The notes below the pieces were generated by a model, which was given only the letters and a program-made list of their open reading frames with translations, did not search any database and was not told where the DNA came from. A program made the translations under genes and the position numbers. From Streptococcus plurextorum DSM 22810 (GTDB lineage: Bacteria; Bacillota; Bacilli; Lactobacillales; Streptococcaceae), in NCBI RefSeq assembly GCF_000423745.1, contig NZ_AUIO01000004.1, positions 62,001-126,000 of the forward strand: 64,000 nt of DNA, read 5' to 3'. How positions within the stretch are numbered: position 1 is the first letter of the stretch; each line of letters starts with the position of its first letter. Positions 27,110 to 34,891 of the stretch are shown piece by piece.

Positions 27110-28063
27110 ATGAACTCATGGCAAGAATTAACGATTCACGTACATCGTGATGCAGAAGAAGCAGTTTCAAATCTAATGATTGAAACGGGCAGTCAGGGGG
27201 TGGCGATTAGCGACTCGGCTGACTATGTGGGACAGGAGGACCGTTTCGGTGAACTCTATCCCGAGGTGGAGCAGTCAGACATGATTGCGATTACGGCCTA
27301 CTATCCTGACACTTTGGATATTGAGGAAATCAAGGCAGATTTGGCTACTCGCTTGGCGGATTTGACAGGCTTTGGCTTGGAAACGGGTCGGGTCAGCCTA
27401 GAAAGTCAGGAATTGGCAGAGGAAGACTGGGCGGACAATTGGAAGAAATACTATGAGCCAGCTCGCATTACCCACGATTTGACCATTGTGCCGTCTTGGA
27501 CGGACTATGAGCCGACGGCAGGTGAAAAAATCATCAAGCTGGATCCTGGCATGGCCTTTGGCACGGGCACTCACCCGACCACCAAGATGAGCCTTTTTGC
27601 TCTTTCTCAGGTCTTGCGTGGAGGTGAGACCGTCATCGATGTCGGCACGGGTTCTGGGGTTCTCTCCATTGCTAGCTCGCTTCTCGGAGCCAAGGAGATT
27701 TTTGCCTATGATCTGGACGAGGTGGCGGTGCGTGTAGCTCAGGAAAATATCGACCTCAACGCCAATACTAGCAACATTCATGTCGCAGCAGGTGACCTTT
27801 TACGTGGTGTTGACATTGAAGCGGAAGTCATCGTTGCCAACATCTTGGCGGACATTCTCATCCATCTGACCGAGGATGCCTACCGTCTGGTCAAGGACCA
27901 AGGCTACCTGATTATGAGCGGCATCATCGCGGATAAGTGGGACATGGTGCGAGCATCTGCGGAAGCGGCTGGCTTCTTCCTTGAGACCCACATGATCCAG
28001 GGCGAGTGGAATTGCTGCGTCTTTAAGAAGACGGCTGACCGCTCAGGTGTGATTGGAGGCTAA
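27110..28063 (+). CDS. prmA: Ribosomal protein L11 methyltransferase
   Basis: 317 residues. SAM-binding [20 protein letters not shown] (about residues 177-196), the L11-binding N-terminal half with [14 protein letters not shown], and [17 protein letters not shown] are characteristic. PrmA trimethylates L11. A strong AGGAGGAAAGG ribosome site precedes it. The gene is visibly richer in G+C than its neighbour upstream. rsmE follows after one base. Confidence 0.95.
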   Translation: MNSWQELTIHVHRDAEEAVSNLMIETGSQGVAISDSADYVGQEDRFGELYPEVEQSDMIAITAYYPDTLDIEEIKADLATRLADLTGFGLETGRVSLESQELAEEDWADNWKKYYEPARITHDLTIVPSWTDYEPTAGEKIIKLDPGMAFGTGTHPTTKMSLFALSQVLRGGETVIDVGTGSGVLSIASSLLGAKEIFAYDLDEVAVRVAQENIDLNANTSNIHVAAGDLLRGVDIEAEVIVANILADILIHLTEDAYRLVKDQGYLIMSGIIADKWDMVRASAEAAGFFLETHMIQGEWNCCVFKKTADRSGVIGG

Positions 28064-28064
28064 G

Positions 28065-28811
28065 ATGCAGCAGTATTTTGTCAATGGCAGAGCACCGCAG
28101 GGCGTGTTCCAGATTAGCGATAAGGACACCGCCAAGCATATGTTTTCTGTCATGCGATTGCAGGCAGATGAACAGATTGTCCTAGTCTTTGACGACGGGA
28201 TTAAACGCTTGGCACGGGTAGTAGACAGCCAGAACCAATCTGTTGAAATCATCGAAGAATTGGCAGACAATGTCGAATTACCTGTCTCCGTTACCATTGC
28301 CATGGGCTTTCCCAAGGGAGATAAGCTCGAATTTGTCGCCCAAAAGGCAACGGAATTAGGCATGACAGCCCTCTGGGCCTTTCCAGCGGACTGGTCAGTG
28401 GTCAAATGGGACGGCAAAAAACTAGCTAAAAAGGCAGAGAAGCTAGAAAAAATCGCCCAAGGAGCAGCCGAGCAAAGCAAACGAAATCGCATTCCAGTAA
28501 TTCGCTTGTTCGAGAAAAAATCGGATTTCCTAGCTCAGCTGGCAGATTTTGACCAGATTATCTTAGCCTACGAAGAATCCGCCAAAGAAGGCGAGCAAGC
28601 CAATCTAGTAAAAATCTTGTCTGGCTTAGAAGCTGGTCAATCAGTTCTGGTTATCATCGGTCCAGAAGGTGGTGTGTCGCCTGAGGAAGTAGCCGCATTT
28701 GAAGAAGCAGGGGCGGTCAAAACAGGCCTTGGTCCTCGCATCCTCCGAGCAGAAACGGCTCCACTCTATGCTCTTTCTGCCATTAGCTACGCAACGGAAT
28801 TGTTGAGGTAG
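28065..28811 (+). CDS. rsmE: 16S rRNA (uracil1498-N3)-methyltransferase
   Basis: 248 residues from MQQYFVNGRAPQG at 28065, one base after the prmA stop. A PUA-like N-terminus is followed by a SPOUT domain with the knot motifs VIIGPEGGVSPEEV (about residue 193) and LGPRILRAETAP (about residue 221). It methylates U1498 in 16S rRNA. The prmA-rsmE pair is a common streptococcal arrangement. Confidence 0.93.
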   Translation: MQQYFVNGRAPQGVFQISDKDTAKHMFSVMRLQADEQIVLVFDDGIKRLARVVDSQNQSVEIIEELADNVELPVSVTIAMGFPKGDKLEFVAQKATELGMTALWAFPADWSVVKWDGKKLAKKAEKLEKIAQGAAEQSKRNRIPVIRLFEKKSDFLAQLADFDQIILAYEESAKEGEQANLVKILSGLEAGQSVLVIIGPEGGVSPEEVAAFEEAGAVKTGLGPRILRAETAPLYALSAISYATELLR

Positions 28812-28814
28812 TCT

Positions 28815-29531
28815 ATGTTTGCTTTAGGAACGATTATCAATACAGTGGCGGTTGCATTGGGCGGTCTCTTGGGTGCTTGGTTCGGTCATCTCTTGCAACC
28901 TCGTCATCAGTCTGGACTAACGCTAGCTAGCGGTGTTGCCATTCTCTTTTTAGGGATTTCAGGAACGCTGACAGGCCTTTTAAGAGTAGAAAATGGTCAA
29001 CTGGTCACCCAGAACACTATGCTCTTTGTGCTGAGTCTAGCCTTTGGGACCTTTCTGGGCGAAGTCCTGCATATTGAAGGCTGGTTTGAACGATTGGGCA
29101 TTTGGTTACGGGAAAAGTCGGGCAATGGTCAAGACTCTCAGTTTTTAGATGCCTTTTTGACTGCCTCTCTGACTGTCTGTATCGGTGCCATGGCCATTAT
29201 TGGCTCTATACAGGATGGTCTGACGGGAGATTATAGCCTTTTGGCCATTAAGAGTATTCTGGACTTTATTATTATTTTTATCATGACAGTCAGCTTGGGT
29301 AAGGGAGCAGGCTTTTCAGCAGTACCCGTCTTTCTGTTTCAAGGATTGATTACCTTCTTAGCCCGCCTGATTGAGCCTCTGATGACGACCCAAGCCCTTG
29401 CCAACCTTTCCTTTATCGGCTCTGTCCTCATCTTCTGCGTCGGAGTCAATATCATTTGGGACAGAAAGATTCGCGTCGCCAATATGCTACCAGCCATTCT
29501 CATTGCAGTGATTTGGAGCTATTTTGCATAA
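28815..29531 (+). CDS. DUF554 family membrane protein
   Basis: 238 residues, about seven hydrophobic segments, starting MFALGTIINTVAVALGGLLGAW, typical of DUF554 (YdfK-like) proteins. The glycine-rich segments GTIINTVAVALGGLLGAW and LTVCIGAMAIIGSIQDGL are conserved in the family. Probable transporter or channel; substrate unknown. It starts 3 nt after rsmE, so it is in the prmA operon. Confidence 0.82.
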   Translation: MFALGTIINTVAVALGGLLGAWFGHLLQPRHQSGLTLASGVAILFLGISGTLTGLLRVENGQLVTQNTMLFVLSLAFGTFLGEVLHIEGWFERLGIWLREKSGNGQDSQFLDAFLTASLTVCIGAMAIIGSIQDGLTGDYSLLAIKSILDFIIIFIMTVSLGKGAGFSAVPVFLFQGLITFLARLIEPLMTTQALANLSFIGSVLIFCVGVNIIWDRKIRVANMLPAILIAVIWSYFA

Positions 29532-29542
29532 GAAATTAGAAC

Positions 29543-29594
29543 GTGAGCAAGCTGTTACTTGGGTGACGAGGTAACAAGGTCTTGTTCGCTTTTT
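29543..29594 (+). terminator. Terminator after the DUF554 gene
   Basis: GTGAGCAAG pairs with CTTGTTCGC (with G-U pairs) around an inner TTAC/GTAA hairpin, then TTTTT. Confidence 0.6.
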
Positions 29595-29638
29595 GATGAG
29601 GAGTCGCTTATAAACCAGAAAGTAGGGAGGTTACGGAG

Positions 29639-29716
29639 ATGGCTAGCATGTGGAATGACTGCTTAAAGTTTATAGATGATGAGAAAGCTAGGAGCTTGTC
29701 CAGTTTTGTGCTATAA
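29639..29716 (+). CDS. Possible 25-residue peptide upstream of ispE
   Basis: ATG at 29639 with AGGGAGG 8 nt upstream opens a 25-codon frame, MASMWNDCLKFIDDEKARSL..., whose TAA overlaps the ispE -10 (TATAAT at 29712-29717). The good ribosome site is the only support. It could be a real small protein, a relic, or chance. Confidence 0.25.
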   Translation: MASMWNDCLKFIDDEKARSLSSFVL

Positions 29717-29717
29717 T
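29709..29717 (+). promoter_or_regulatory. Extended -10 promoter of ispE
   Basis: TGCTATAAT in the context TTTTGTGCTATAAT, identical over 12 bases to the rsmH promoter element. The leader contains AGAAGGGAAG before the ATG at 29749. Confidence 0.65.
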
Positions 29718-29748
29718 AAGAAAAAATCATTTTCAGAAGGGAAGTAAG

Positions 29749-30603
29749 ATGGAAATCATTGAGAAAGCACCAGCTAAGATTAACTTAGGACTTGATGTTA
29801 TGGGCAAACGTCCAGATGGTTTCCACGAATTGGCAATGATTATGGTGAGCGTTGATTTAAACGACTACGTCATCTTAAAATCATTGGAGATGGATCGGAT
29901 TATCATGACATCTGATAGTCCTAAGATGCCACATAATGAAAAAAACGATGTCTACAAGGCAGCCCTTCTAATCAAGGAAAAATATGGCATTACGACAGGT
30001 GTCGAGATTAATTTGCAAAAGTCCATTCCAATTTGCGCTGGTTTAGGAGGAGGATCTAGTGACGCTGCGGCTACCATTCGTGGGCTCAATCAGCTATGGA
30101 ATCTCAACATGAGTCGTGAGGACATGATTGAGATTGGTTTTAAAATAGGCAGTGATGTCCCTTATTGTCTAGAGGCAGGCTGTTCGCTGATTACGGGTAA
30201 GGGAGAGCTTGTGGAGCGACTAGATACTTGCCTATCTTCTTGGGTGGTTTTGGTCAAGCCGCATTTTGGGATTTCCACGCGGACGATTTTCCCAGAAATT
30301 GATCCCGAAACGATTTCACGGGTAAACATAAGCTCTTTGAAAGAGGCTCTGCTATCTAAAGATTATGCCCGTGTGGTTAAGTACATGGGCAATTCTCTAG
30401 AGGATGTGACTATTAAGCGCAAGCCATTTATTCAAAAAATAAAGGATCGTATGATTAAGGCGGGTGCTGATGTGGCTTTGATGACTGGATCAGGGCCGAC
30501 AGTTTTTGCCCTTTGTGCTACGGAAAAACGTGCAGATCGTGTGGTCAATAGCATGAAAGGCTTTTGTAAGGAAGTCTACAAGGTTAGAATTTTGCAGGGG
30601 TGA
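29749..30603 (+). CDS. ispE: 4-diphosphocytidyl-2-C-methyl-D-erythritol kinase
   Basis: 284 residues of the GHMP kinase fold. PAKINLGLDV at the N-terminus, the ATP-binding PICAGLGGGSSDAAATIRGL (about residues 90-108), and the C-terminal TGSGPTVFA are intact, so the protein looks functional. IspE is the fourth enzyme of the MEP isoprenoid pathway. Streptococci make isoprenoids by the mevalonate route, and no other MEP gene is here, so its real substrate is uncertain. It is monocistronic upstream of adcRCB. Confidence 0.88.
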   Translation: MEIIEKAPAKINLGLDVMGKRPDGFHELAMIMVSVDLNDYVILKSLEMDRIIMTSDSPKMPHNEKNDVYKAALLIKEKYGITTGVEINLQKSIPICAGLGGGSSDAAATIRGLNQLWNLNMSREDMIEIGFKIGSDVPYCLEAGCSLITGKGELVERLDTCLSSWVVLVKPHFGISTRTIFPEIDPETISRVNISSLKEALLSKDYARVVKYMGNSLEDVTIKRKPFIQKIKDRMIKAGADVALMTGSGPTVFALCATEKRADRVVNSMKGFCKEVYKVRILQG

Positions 30604-30626
30604 TTCTTGCCCTTGTTTTTTCTTTG

Positions 30627-30646
30627 TGCTATAATTAACCAGTTAA
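30627..30646 (+). promoter_or_regulatory. adcR promoter with perfect AdcR box
   Basis: TGCTATAAT (TATAAT at 30630-30635) overlaps TTAACCAGTTAA at 30635-30646, a perfect match to the AdcR consensus TTAACNRGTTAA. Zinc-bound AdcR here would block its own operon. Confidence 0.85.
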
Positions 30647-30659
30647 CAAAGGAGGTCGT

Positions 30660-31103
30660 ATGAAAATACTTGCAAAAGAAATTGATACCTTAGTATCAAA
30701 AATCTTGCTGAAAGCAGAAAATCATAATGAGCTTTTGATCGGTTCTTGTCAGAGCCCTATTCAACTAACCAACACACAAGAGCACATTCTCATGCTTTTA
30801 TCACAGGAAAATTTAACCAATACTGATCTTGCTAAGCGTCTCAAGGTCAGTCAGGCGGCAGTCACTAAGGCTGTTAAAGGATTGATTCAAAAAGGGCTAT
30901 TGGAAAGCAGTAAAAAGACAGAAGATGGCAGAAGTTTGCATTTGACTTTGACGGAGCAGGCTCATCCGATTGCAGAAGAACATCATCACCATCATGTCAA
31001 AACACTTGCAGTTTACGAACAAGTATTGGAAGAATTTTCGACCAGCGAAAAGGCTATTATTAGCCGATTTGTGGCAGCTTTTGAACGAGAGTTGGAGAAA
31101 TAA
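30660..31103 (+). CDS. adcR: Zinc-responsive MarR-family repressor AdcR
   Basis: 147 residues. A winged helix (LTNTDLAKRLKVSQAAVTKAVKGLIQKGLL, about residues 53-82) lies between dimerisation helices. Zinc ligands known in pneumococcal AdcR have counterparts here: Cys and Glu residues near the N-terminus (ENHNELLIGSC) and the EEHHHHHV run at about residues 105-112. It represses zinc uptake genes when zinc is plentiful. First gene of adcRCB, starting with GGAGG in its leader, and its own promoter carries its box. Confidence 0.93.
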   Translation: MKILAKEIDTLVSKILLKAENHNELLIGSCQSPIQLTNTQEHILMLLSQENLTNTDLAKRLKVSQAAVTKAVKGLIQKGLLESSKKTEDGRSLHLTLTEQAHPIAEEHHHHHVKTLAVYEQVLEEFSTSEKAIISRFVAAFERELEK

Positions 31104-31814
31104 ATGCGTTACATCACAGTTGAAAATCTGACCTTTCAGTATGATAATGAACCTGTCTTAGAGGGTGTTTCTTATCATCTAGATAGTGGAGAGTTTGTCA
31201 CCTTGACCGGTGAAAATGGTGCAGCAAAGTCCACCCTTATCAAAGCAACGCTAGGTGTTTTAAAGCCTAAAGTGGGTCAAGTCACCTTGTCTAAAACCAA
31301 TAAAGATGGTAAAAAATTGCGTATTGCTTATTTGCCACAGCAAATAGCTAGTTTTAATGCAGGCTTTCCTTCTACGGTCTATGAGTTTGTCCGCTCAGGC
31401 CGTTATCCAAGAAGAGGATGGTTTCGAAGGCTCAACCAGCATGATGAAGAGCACATTAAGGTGAGTCTTGAAGCTGTAGGAATGTGGGAAAATCGTCACA
31501 AGCGTTTAGGTGCTTTGTCAGGAGGTCAAAAGCAAAGGGTTGTTATTGCTCGCATGTTTGCCAGTGATCCAGATATTTTTGTCCTTGATGAACCGACTAC
31601 CGGCATGGATGCTGGCACAGCAAAGACCTTCTATGAACTGATGCATCACAGTGCTCACAAGCATGGCAAGTCTGTCTTGATGATTACCCATGACCCTGAA
31701 GAAGTGCGCGATTACACAGATCGCAACATTCACTTGGTTCGAAATCATGATTTACCGTGGCGTTGTTTTAATGTCCATGAGGCTGATGAGGAAGGAGAAA
31801 CACATGTTCACTGA
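31104..31814 (+). CDS. adcC: Zinc ABC transporter ATPase AdcC
   Basis: 236 residues. Walker A is GENGAAKST at about residue 36, with Ala where most ABC ATPases have Gly before the lysine; as I recall it, pneumococcal AdcC has the same GENGAAK. Signature LSGGQKQR, Walker [12 protein letters not shown] and H-loop ITHDPEE are normal. The C-terminus has several histidines. It energises zinc import through AdcB. It begins directly after the adcR stop. Confidence 0.93.
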   Translation: MRYITVENLTFQYDNEPVLEGVSYHLDSGEFVTLTGENGAAKSTLIKATLGVLKPKVGQVTLSKTNKDGKKLRIAYLPQQIASFNAGFPSTVYEFVRSGRYPRRGWFRRLNQHDEEHIKVSLEAVGMWENRHKRLGALSGGQKQRVVIARMFASDPDIFVLDEPTTGMDAGTAKTFYELMHHSAHKHGKSVLMITHDPEEVRDYTDRNIHLVRNHDLPWRCFNVHEADEEGETHVH

Positions 31815-32616
31815 GATTTTAGCTTATGATTTTATGCAACGTGCTTTATTGGCTGCGGTAGCCATTTCTCTTTTTGCTCCGATTTTGGGAATCTTTCTCA
31901 TCTTGCGTCGCCAAAGTCTCATGTCTGATACGCTGAGTCACGTTTCTCTGACGGGGGTAGCTCTTGGAGTTATTATGGGGGTAAACCCTACTTGGACGAC
32001 GATTTTAGTGGTGTCAGTGGCAGCGCTTGTCTTAGAGTATCTCCGAACGGTTTATCGCCATTATATGGAGATTTCGACCGCCATCTTGATGTCAATGGGA
32101 CTAGCTCTCTCTCTGATTTTGATGAGTAAATCTAATGCCCGATCAGGCGTTAGTCTAGAGCAATATCTTTTTGGCTCTATTATTACTATCAGTCCCAGCC
32201 AAGTCATTTCACTCTTTGTGATAGCAGCTTTGGTTCTGTTATTAACGGCTCTTTTTATCCGTCCTATGTATGTCCTGACCTTTGATGAAGACACAGCTTT
32301 CGTTGATGGGCTACCAGTAGGCCTCATGTCTGTTCTCTTTAACCTGGTAACAGGCTTGGCCATTTCTTTGACGATTCCAGCAGCAGGAGCTCTTTTAGTA
32401 TCGACAATCATGGTACTACCAGCAGCTATTGCTATGCGTTTGGGGGATAATTTTCGATCAGTTATTGGTATTGGTGTCATCATAGGCTTCATTGGAATGG
32501 TGTCTGGCATTTTTCTGTCCTATTATTGGGAGACGCCAGCTAGTGCTACTATTACCATGATCTTTATTAGCCTCTTTTTACTGACAAATGTCGTGAATGC
32601 CTTAGTTAAAGAGTAA
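31804..32616 (+). CDS. adcB: Zinc ABC transporter permease AdcB
   Basis: 270 residues from [16 protein letters not shown], overlapping adcC by 11 nt. Eight or so membrane helices of the ZnuB/TroC family, with the family motif [16 protein letters not shown] near residue 40. It forms the zinc channel for AdcC. The substrate-binding lipoprotein AdcA is not encoded here and must lie elsewhere. Confidence 0.92.
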   Translation: MFTEILAYDFMQRALLAAVAISLFAPILGIFLILRRQSLMSDTLSHVSLTGVALGVIMGVNPTWTTILVVSVAALVLEYLRTVYRHYMEISTAILMSMGLALSLILMSKSNARSGVSLEQYLFGSIITISPSQVISLFVIAALVLLLTALFIRPMYVLTFDEDTAFVDGLPVGLMSVLFNLVTGLAISLTIPAAGALLVSTIMVLPAAIAMRLGDNFRSVIGIGVIIGFIGMVSGIFLSYYWETPASATITMIFISLFLLTNVVNALVKE

Positions 32617-32623
32617 AATGTTG

Positions 32624-32646
32624 AGCTATCTTCGGATAGCTTTTTT
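32624..32646 (+). terminator. Terminator after adcB
   Basis: AGCTATC-TTCG-GATAGCT followed by TTTTT. The stable C(UUCG)G tetraloop makes this a strong terminator. Confidence 0.85.
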
Positions 32647-32670
32647 CTTTTGCCATTAAAAAAATATATT

Positions 32671-32737
32671 TTTTGTAAAATGAGCTTGACATTTTTTGTA
32701 AAGCAAGCTATACTTTATTTGTAAAGTGAACTTGACA
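32671..32737 (+). promoter_or_regulatory. Three 23-bp spaced operator-like repeats around a consensus promoter
   Basis: Three 21-nt copies of TTTGTAAA-n-nGAnCTTGACA type start at 32671, 32694 and 32717, a constant 23-bp period. Copies 1 and 3 are nearly identical; copy 2 is degenerate at its end because it carries the -10. TTGACA (32686-32691, end of copy 1), 17 nt, TATACT (32709-32714, end of copy 2) form a near-consensus promoter. Binding of a dimeric HTH protein to these repeats would fully occlude it. The Xre protein encoded 0.5 kb downstream is the natural candidate. Confidence 0.7.
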
Positions 32738-32752
32738 AAAGGAGTTGAAGCA

Positions 32753-33202
32753 ATGAAAAAACTCACTGAAGATAAGATTATCAAAAAATCGAAGGAGACT
32801 CTCTTAGCCTTTCTCATTTTAGTGGCTATATTTTTCTGGCTTGCTAGTCAGAGAGACTTTAGCACGATTGAGTGGTGGATTACTGGCGGGGTGTTTACCT
32901 TGATGGTAGCAACAGAGGTCTATCCGTCCACACGCCTTCTATATGACAGTGCTTATCGTAGACGGTATCTGATAGCGCGTAATGATGAGCGTAATCTAGC
33001 GGTTGAAAATATGGCTTACCGTAAGCTTGTTCACGTGATATCCTACACCTATCTCTTTATTGCAGGTCTTGTGATTGGTTATTTCTCAGACAGTCTGACA
33101 AATGAGCAAACAGGCTTGCTCACTCTAGCTTTTTTAGCTTTTGCTCTCTTTGGGTTAATGGCTTACCTTGTGACAAAGTGGTACTACCAACACCAGCTGT
33201 AA
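32753..33202 (+). CDS. Small membrane protein with DER motif
   Basis: 149 residues from an ATG preceded by AAAGGAG. Four membrane helices in two pairs. The central cytoplasmic loop has RRRYLIARNDERNLAVENMAY, the DER-N-x-x-V/I motif typical of DUF2178/DUF6773-type proteins that often sit beside small Xre regulators. Function unknown. First gene of the repeat-controlled block; the Xre gene follows 18 nt later. Confidence 0.7.
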   Translation: MKKLTEDKIIKKSKETLLAFLILVAIFFWLASQRDFSTIEWWITGGVFTLMVATEVYPSTRLLYDSAYRRRYLIARNDERNLAVENMAYRKLVHVISYTYLFIAGLVIGYFSDSLTNEQTGLLTLAFLAFALFGLMAYLVTKWYYQHQL

Positions 33203-33220
33203 TGGAAAGGATGTGTCACG

Positions 33221-33439
33221 ATGGAGACAAGGATTCAAGAGCTGCGTAAGGCTCAGAAACTGAGTCAGGCGGAGTTAGCAGATCAAATGGAAGTCACAAG
33301 ACAAACCATTATTTCATTGGAAAAAGGACGCTACAATGCTTCTTTGGAATTGGCTTATAAAATTGCTAAATTTTTTGGCAAGACCATAGAAGAAGTTTTT
33401 ATATTTGAAACGGTAGGAGAAGGTCGTGAAAAAGAGTAA
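33221..33439 (+). CDS. Small Xre/Cro-type HTH regulator
   Basis: 72 residues, essentially only a helix-turn-helix domain: RIQELRKAQKLSQAELADQMEVTRQTIISLEKGRYNASLELAYKIAKFF (motif in pieces KLSQAELADQM and VTRQTIISLEKG). It resembles the YvaO/SinR-like mini-repressors that act without an inducer domain. Likely autoregulator of the operon through the repeats at 32.67 kb. A 57-codon gene overlaps its 3' end by 14 nt. Confidence 0.85.
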   Translation: METRIQELRKAQKLSQAELADQMEVTRQTIISLEKGRYNASLELAYKIAKFFGKTIEEVFIFETVGEGREKE

Positions 33440-33599
33440 GACATGCTTAGAGATTATACCCCAAGCCATTCCTTTATCTATGATAAAACGATTTTTGCAT
33501 AAAATCCGTGTTGTTTTGTCTATAGGCTTCTTTGCGATTTCAGTGATTCAAAGGGTTACAGATTGGATGAGACGGAGAAGGGGGAACTTATATGCTTAA
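33426..33599 (+). CDS. 57-residue coupled membrane protein
   Basis: Starts at a GTG (33426) inside the Xre gene with AGGAGAAGG immediately upstream, and ends at TAA 33597-33599 inside the next gene. The product begins MKKSKTCLEIIPQAIPLSMI, has one hydrophobic stretch (VVLSIGFFAISVI, about residues 29-41) and a basic tail DWMRRRRG. The overlaps at both ends and the filled gap of otherwise 150 bp argue that it is real. Family unknown. Confidence 0.65.
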   Translation: MKKSKTCLEIIPQAIPLSMIKRFLHKIRVVLSIGFFAISVIQRVTDWMRRRRGNLYA

Positions 33600-34041
33600 T
33601 ACCTTACAATCTTTTGGTCAGAAAAAATCTAAAACCGCTTTAAGAAAATCTCTACGCTTTAATGCCCTCATATCTGCTGGCTTAGGTGCGGTAAGTATCT
33701 ATTTTGGACAATATGGAGACATGACAGACTTCGGCTCAGGATTTCTTTTTGGAATGGCGATTGCTCTGATGGCCGGAAGTCTCTACTTTCTGGTATTAAC
33801 GAGTCAGGACAAAGCCTTCAATCGCTATTATGTCACCTATTATGATGAGCGGCAAAAACAGATTCGAGGGCTAAGTTTACAGCTAACACTGACTTTAGTA
33901 GTAATCTTACTAGTCGCACTCATTAGTCTATATGCCTTCTGGCAGATCAAACTGCCTTATCTAACCTTGATGATTACCTTGCTCTATACCATCCTTATTG
34001 GGAGAGTGTTCATCACTGTGATATTGAATAAATTGATTTAA
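33592..34041 (+). CDS. Membrane protein with DER motif (second of two)
   Basis: 149 residues; ATG overlaps the 57-residue gene by 8 nt, with AAGGGGG upstream. Four membrane helices in two pairs and a middle loop RYYVTYYDERQKQIRGLSL, the same layout and DER motif as the 32753 gene. The two proteins are the same length and may be diverged paralogues. DUF3169-like. Function unknown; probably a partner or sensor for the ABC exporter that follows. Confidence 0.7.
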   Translation: MLNTLQSFGQKKSKTALRKSLRFNALISAGLGAVSIYFGQYGDMTDFGSGFLFGMAIALMAGSLYFLVLTSQDKAFNRYYVTYYDERQKQIRGLSLQLTLTLVVILLVALISLYAFWQIKLPYLTLMITLLYTILIGRVFITVILNKLI

Positions 34042-34060
34042 GCAAATGTAAGGAGAAAAT

Positions 34061-34891
34061 ATGACTCTTATTAAAGTGACACAACTAACCAAAACTTTTG
34101 GGACACAGACAGCCCTTGATGATATTTCATTCGAGATTGGACAGGGACAGATTTTTGGCTTTTTAGGCCCATCTGGATCTGGTAAAACGACCACGATCAA
34201 TATCCTGACAGGTCAGCTGTTAGCAGACAGTGGTTCGGCGGAAGTTTTTGGCAAGGCGGCACGAGAACTAGATGCCAAAGATTTAGCTCAGATTGGGATT
34301 GTCAGTGACACCAGTGGCTTCTATGATAAGCTGTCGCTTTATAAAAACATGCAAGTTTACGCTAAATGGCACGGTGTTTCTAATGAGCGTATTGACGATC
34401 TTTTGAAAGCTGTCGGCATTTATGAGGCTAAAGATAAACTAGCTGAAAAATTGTCTACAGGGATGAAGCAGCGGATGCTTCTGGCGCGTGCTCTGCTCAA
34501 TGCTCCGAAAGTTCTTTTTTTAGATGAGCCGACTAGTGGGCTTGATCCTTCAACATCACGTGTCATTCACCAATTGCTCATCGATTTGAAAGAAAAGGGA
34601 ACAACCATCTTTCTAACGACCCATGATATGCACGAAGCAACGCTTTTATGTGACCACTTGGCTTTGCTTCACAAAGGAAAGCTTGTAGAGACAGGAAGCC
34701 CAGCGGAGTTGATTCGTAAGTATTACACCGATAAAAAAGTGAGAGTCAACAGTATTGATGGTAAGTCCGTAGAGATATCGTATGACGAACTCGCACAGCT
34801 TGACCCCTCACAAATCGAGACACTTCATTCATGTGAACCCACATTGGAAGATATCTTTATTACCCTAACAGGAGGAAGTTTGAATGTTTAG
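34061..34891 (+). CDS. ABC-2 type transporter ATP-binding protein
   Basis: 276 residues. Walker A GPSGSGKTT at about residue 35, a variant signature LSTGMKQR, Walker B VLFLDEPTSGLD and H-loop TTHDMHE. The C-terminal ~70 residues form a small accessory domain seen in exporters of drugs, lantibiotics and peptides (LEDIFITLTGG). Starts 19 nt after the DER gene with AAGGAGAA. Pairs with the permease that overlaps it by 8 nt. Confidence 0.85.
   Translation: MTLIKVTQLTKTFGTQTALDDISFEIGQGQIFGFLGPSGSGKTTTINILTGQLLADSGSAEVFGKAARELDAKDLAQIGIVSDTSGFYDKLSLYKNMQVYAKWHGVSNERIDDLLKAVGIYEAKDKLAEKLSTGMKQRMLLARALLNAPKVLFLDEPTSGLDPSTSRVIHQLLIDLKEKGTTIFLTTHDMHEATLLCDHLALLHKGKLVETGSPAELIRKYYTDKKVRVNSIDGKSVEISYDELAQLDPSQIETLHSCEPTLEDIFITLTGGSLNV

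Noticed and set aside
31690..31803. Extended start of adcB inside adcC
   Set aside because: The normal AdcB start [10 protein letters not shown] with its ribosome site is at 31804.
32671..32737. Three tandem repeats as a minisatellite
   Set aside because: The units carry the -35 and -10 of a consensus promoter at the correct distance, so an operator array explains them better.
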